A stretch of DNA of 41,299 nucleotides from Spirochaetia bacterium (GTDB lineage Bacteria > Spirochaetota > Spirochaetia > DSM-16054 > Sediminispirochaetaceae): contig JAIPFV010000013.1 in the NCBI GenBank assembly GCA_021736475.1, forward strand, positions 1 through 41,299. The letters are read 5' to 3'. The notes under the pieces are model-generated. The model had not been told where the DNA came from, searched no databases, and saw nothing but the letters and a program-made list of their open reading frames with translations. The translations under genes and the position numbers were made by a program. Below, piece by piece: positions 39,368 through 41,299 of the stretch; position 1 is the stretch's first letter; each line of letters begins with the position of its first letter.

Positions 39368-39385
39368 GGGGCCCTTCAGGGCCCC
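39368..39385 (+). terminator. GC-rich hairpin between proteins A and B
   Basis: A perfect 7-bp stem, GGGGCCC and GGGCCCC, with loop TTCA, directly after the stop codon of the first gene. There is no T-run after it, so it may be an attenuator or RNA-processing/stability element rather than a full stop. Confidence 0.5.
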
Positions 39386-39411
39386 TTACCCATATACTAC
39401 AGGAGGATAGA

Positions 39412-39624
39412 ATGAAATACATTATCCGATCAACCGATCATGGAAAGAGGATCTCGAAAGAGGTCATCGATGAAAAGATAAATATGGCCAAGGGACAGAT
39501 ACTGGATTTCGGGTTGCAGTACGTTGAATACCAGGCTGTTCTGGGTAGTCTCGATCCCATGGGAAACCGGATTGAGGAGCAGGTGATTGTAATTGAAGAT
39601 GCAGGAGGTGATAGTTTTGTTTGA
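39412..39624 (+). CDS. Small phage-encoded protein B, related to protein A
   Basis: A 70-residue protein with AGGAGG six bases before its ATG. The N-terminal strand (KYIIRSTDHG) and helix (KEVIDEKINMAKGQIL) are followed by a strand pair, then GNRIEEQVIVIED, matching GELIEEQVYIIEA in protein A, and an end at about the point where A continues with an extra helix and strand. It is therefore a shorter paralogue-like partner. Function unknown. The end overlaps the start of the HTH gene by 8 bp. Confidence 0.68.
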   Translation: MKYIIRSTDHGKRISKEVIDEKINMAKGQILDFGLQYVEYQAVLGSLDPMGNRIEEQVIVIEDAGGDSFV

Positions 39625-39859
39625 GAAAGTTACACCGGAAGAGGTAAAAACACTCATAAAGCGACACGGTCTTACCGGTTCCCAGGTGGCAAATATATGC
39701 GGAGTGAATCCGCGAACTGTCCGGTCCTGGCAGGCTCCGAAGGAGTCGAACAGTTACAGGCCGATTCCTCTGAGCGCGTGGAAGCTGTTGTTGATAGCTA
39801 CTCGTGAGAAGACGCCAAAGGAGATTTTTGAAGAAGATTACAAGGAAGGGAATATTTAA
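39617..39859 (+). CDS. Small helix-turn-helix DNA-binding protein (phage regulator)
   Basis: An 80-residue protein if begun at TTG 39617, which has an excellent AGGAGGTGA Shine-Dalgarno eight bases upstream; an ATG at 39599 precedes that ribosome site and is less likely. Residues 19-39 (LTGSQVANICGVNPRTVRSWQ) form a clear HTH of the Cro/Xre or replication-initiator-like kind, followed by a basic linker and the helix IPLSAWKLLLIATREKTP. It could bind the palindromic operator at the operon's own promoter, making an autoregulated unit (inference). It ends one base before the convergent lysis-cassette frame. Confidence 0.78.
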   Translation: MFEKVTPEEVKTLIKRHGLTGSQVANICGVNPRTVRSWQAPKESNSYRPIPLSAWKLLLIATREKTPKEIFEEDYKEGNI

Positions 39860-39860
39860 C

Positions 39861-40325
39861 TTAGAAAATAATAATCAAAAGAAGAGCTATTATACCACCG
39901 GATTCAATCAGTGTCGCCGCTCTCCATCGGTTTGCTCTCTTTCTCTGTAACTCCGAAGATCTCTGCAAGTCCTCTACTTGCTTCGTCAATGTCGGCAATA
40001 TCTTCTCTAAGTTCTCCGGCGACACTTTTAATTTCGCTGCTACCTGATTCAATATCTTCACTGATTTCGACGCTTGTTTCAATTCGCTTTGCACTGCTTT
40101 CAATTCGTTCTGCAACCTCTTCGAGTTCTGGTATAAATCGTCCGATGAGTTTATTATTTTTATCGATTTCACTCCTGAGCTTTCCGATTTCATCAAGAGT
40201 GTTTTGATATAATTCTGTGTCTGTTTCCATTGTTGGTCTGACAGTGTGTGCTCTGCCGACAAAATAGCCGGCTGCAGAAACAACAGCAACAACAACCACA
40301 ATAATAACGATTTGTTTAACCACAT
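39861..40325 (-). CDS. Spanin-like frame 2: signal peptide, coiled coil, C-terminal membrane anchor
   Basis: A 154-residue product, ATG at 40325. A strong N-terminal signal sequence (KSLLLWLLLLLFLQPAILSA, about 5-24, with a likely cleavage after LSA) is followed by a coiled-coil region (about 65-130, e.g. RLQNELKAVQSELKQ) and a hydrophobic C-terminal helix (GGIIALLLIIIF at the very end). There is no cysteine, hence no lipobox. This signal-coiled-coil-anchor layout is common among phage lysis-region proteins. It shares 422 bp with the frame at 39904-40329, whose start is 4 nt upstream in another frame. Located last in the lysis cassette, after endolysin and holin-like genes. Confidence 0.62.
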   Translation of the reverse strand: MWLNKSLLLWLLLLLFLQPAILSAEHTLSDQQWKQTQNYIKTLLMKSESSGVKSIKIINSSDDLYQNSKRLQNELKAVQSELKQASKSVKILNQVAAKLKVSPENLEKILPTLTKQVEDLQRSSELQRKRANRWRAATLIESGGIIALLLIIIF

Positions 40326-40329
40326 TCAT
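39904..40329 (-). CDS. Spanin-like frame 1: N-terminal anchor and coiled coil (Rz-like)
   Basis: A 141-residue product, ATG at 40329. The N-terminal membrane anchor (VVKQIVIIVVVVAVVSAAGY, about 3-22) is followed by an acidic heptad-rich periplasmic domain (about 40-125, e.g. KLRSEIDKNNKLIG, ELEEVAERIESSAKRIE). This is the layout of inner-membrane spanins such as lambda Rz. Nearly the entire gene is overlapped by the frame starting 4 nt later (39861-40325). It follows the holin-like gene by 7 bp; a modest AAGAAG ribosome site is upstream. Either frame could be the sole product, but both have membrane-targeting and coiled-coil features that chance frames rarely show. Confidence 0.62.
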   Translation of the reverse strand: MNVVKQIVIIVVVVAVVSAAGYFVGRAHTVRPTMETDTELYQNTLDEIGKLRSEIDKNNKLIGRFIPELEEVAERIESSAKRIETSVEISEDIESGSSEIKSVAGELREDIADIDEASRGLAEIFGVTEKESKPMESGDTD

Positions 40330-40336
40330 TTTACCA

Positions 40337-40591
40337 TCACTTCTTTAAGTCTTTAATGAACTGCAACCCCTGTTTGTCGAATAGAATCACCAGTATAGTA
40401 AATCCCCAGACGTAGGGGACGGCTGCTGCAGGAATTTTCCCGGCCCATATCATTACCACGGTTAAGGATACAAAAACACCTTTCCAGCCGATGATCTTCC
40501 AGATTAAGGTTACAAATCTGTTCGGAAGATTCTTAAATGTCTCCAGCCCTGGCCTCAGTTCCATTGGAACAAACTCTTCTTCTTTTTCCAT
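40337..40591 (-). CDS. Holin-like small membrane protein
   Basis: An 84-residue protein from ATG 40591 (MEKEEEFVPM), AGGA upstream, located 1 bp after the endolysin stop. Two hydrophobic segments (about 36-50, GVFVSLTVVMIWAGK, and 55-71, AAAVPYVWGFTILVILF) are separated by a short turn, with a charged N-terminus and a basic C-terminus (IKDLKK). Size, topology and position beside an endolysin suggest a class II holin, though sequence alone cannot prove it. Longer in-frame readings run into the endolysin gene and are rejected. Confidence 0.68.
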   Translation of the reverse strand: MEKEEEFVPMELRPGLETFKNLPNRFVTLIWKIIGWKGVFVSLTVVMIWAGKIPAAAVPYVWGFTILVILFDKQGLQFIKDLKK

Positions 40592-40592
40592 A

Positions 40593-41084
40593 TCAATATC
40601 CTGTACATGCTTGAAAGTGCATTGCGTCGGGGTTCGCCCAGTCCCCACCCCACTCGAAACCACGTTCTTTGAAGATCTCCACGATTGCCCTGGGGTAGGT
40701 ATTCGCATCTTCCTGGCTGCCGAATCGGCCGAGGTGTGGATTGAGGTCAATCGCAATTCCCCAGGAATGGACAGACAATTCGCCGCCTCCTCGCTTATGG
40801 CGATAATTGAACACGCCACCGTAGCGGTTGTACTGTTCGAATTTCTCTCGGTAAAACCAGGCAATTTCCGCTATTGCATCCACTATCGCAAGGCCCACAT
40901 CTTTATGGGCTCGTATATAACGGGTCTCCTTCGTGGGATTCCACGACAGCCGCATTACTACCGGTAGCTCGAAGACGTCTGTATTCGTCTCGTACCACTC
41001 CCGGTCCAGCTTTTCCGCCCCTGGGTGCCCGTATTTGGCGATAATCTCGGATAGGCCGTGAGGCACATCATAAACCTTTATCAT
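40593..41084 (-). CDS. Phage endolysin, peptidase M15 family
   Basis: A 163-residue zinc peptidase of the M15 (D-Ala-D-Ala carboxypeptidase / L-Ala-D-Glu endopeptidase) group. The zinc ligands are visible: His106 and Asp113 in SVHSWGIAIDLNP, and His156 in NPDAMHFQ, with GFEWGGDW just before it, as in phage endolysins of this type. No signal peptide, so release would depend on a holin. The ATG at 41084 overlaps the stop of the upstream small membrane gene by 4 bp. It cleaves peptide bonds of peptidoglycan to lyse the host. Confidence 0.9.
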   Translation of the reverse strand: MIKVYDVPHGLSEIIAKYGHPGAEKLDREWYETNTDVFELPVVMRLSWNPTKETRYIRAHKDVGLAIVDAIAEIAWFYREKFEQYNRYGGVFNYRHKRGGGELSVHSWGIAIDLNPHLGRFGSQEDANTYPRAIVEIFKERGFEWGGDWANPDAMHFQACTGY

Positions 41085-41290
41085 CCAGATCCCCCTTGCT
41101 GACTCAATGTGTGTACTGCAATGATGATTGAGGGGATTGTAGAGATAAGTCCAACGAAAAGGCCGTATACAACGAGACGCACATCTATTTTTCGATTACG
41201 CTGAGTCTTCCGGTAATCCCACATATCCTCAAGCCACGCTTTAGTAGGGCATGTATTAAACCTTGTATCTTCGAAACGTTGTGTGTGCAT
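41081..41290 (-). CDS. Small single-pass membrane protein of the lysis region
   Basis: A 69-residue protein with a charged N-terminal part (LEDMWDYRKTQRNRKIDVR) and one hydrophobic helix (about 39-60, LVVYGLFVGLISTIPSIIIAV), ending in a short Gly/Ser tail. It is translationally coupled to the endolysin (ATGA). It may be a second holin or antiholin, or a phage membrane adaptor; I do not recognise the family. The start at 41290 lies 10 bp from the window edge, so upstream context is lacking. Confidence 0.6.
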   Translation of the reverse strand: MHTQRFEDTRFNTCPTKAWLEDMWDYRKTQRNRKIDVRLVVYGLFVGLISTIPSIIIAVHTLSQQGGSG

Positions 41291-41299
41291 TTTTATCTG

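Larger units (their letters stand above)
38739..41299. mobile_element. Left end of a prophage or prophage-like element
   Basis: Begins at the tRNA-Val scar and runs off the window. Contents seen: a three-gene plus-strand operon with an HTH gene and a palindromic operator, and a minus-strand lysis cassette (small membrane protein, M15 endolysin, holin-like protein, overlapping spanin-like frames). No integrase or structural gene is in view. Confidence 0.78.

Overview
This window looks like chromosome of a free-living spirochaete (inference; no marker gene for species placement is present). The evidence is a nine-subunit archaeal/V-type ATPase operon in a bacterium, a spirochaete-style chemotaxis cluster with CheX and CheD, a binding protein with the AGGAQ-type mature N-terminus common in spirochaetes, and a 7TM-type membrane GGDEF protein. 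Base composition is moderate.

Layout. 1-332: 3' end of serS. 377-589: small four-cysteine protein on the minus strand. 816-3324: pncB and a NeuB-family synthase, plus strand. 3302-12345, minus strand: a chemotaxis cluster in the order histidine kinase, [repeat], MCP, cheY, cheA, cheR, cheB, cheD, cheY, cheX, response regulator. 12435-22243, minus strand: V-ATPase subunits H, C, I, [repeat], K, F, E, A, B, D, then a universal stress protein and a PTS EIIA domain. 22808-30993, minus strand: an IclR-family regulator followed by two complete three-subunit molybdenum hydroxylases of the xanthine dehydrogenase family. 31365-36235, plus strand: a five-gene branched-chain-amino-acid-type (HAAT) ABC importer, divergent from the hydroxylase operon. 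IclR regulator, importer and hydroxylases probably form one uptake-and-oxidation module for an N-heterocyclic or aromatic compound. 36424-38280: a membrane diguanylate cyclase, convergent with an unrecognised 124-aa gene.

At 38739-38778 lies the 3' part of a tRNA-Val(GAC) gene, followed on its strand by an intact intrinsic terminator but lacking the 5' half. To its right begins prophage-like DNA that runs off the window end. It holds a strictly consensus promoter built around a perfect 9-bp palindrome, a three-gene operon (two small related proteins of unknown function and an HTH protein), and on the opposite strand a lysis cassette: small membrane protein, M15 endolysin, holin-like protein, and two long reading frames occupying the same DNA, with start codons 4 nt apart. 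That last pair resembles the Rz/Rz1 spanin arrangement but without a lipobox, and is the most unusual item here.

A 69-71 bp two-hairpin intergenic repeat occurs three times (634-704, 11374-11442, 18583-18651). Other points of interest are a LivG-type ATPase with a degenerate ABC signature, a CheA with two HPt domains and MshEN-like repeats, one hydroxylase large subunit lacking the usual active-site Arg, and several start codons placed 7-8 nt after a -10 box, suggesting leaderless mRNAs. All assignments are from reading the sequence; no searches were run.
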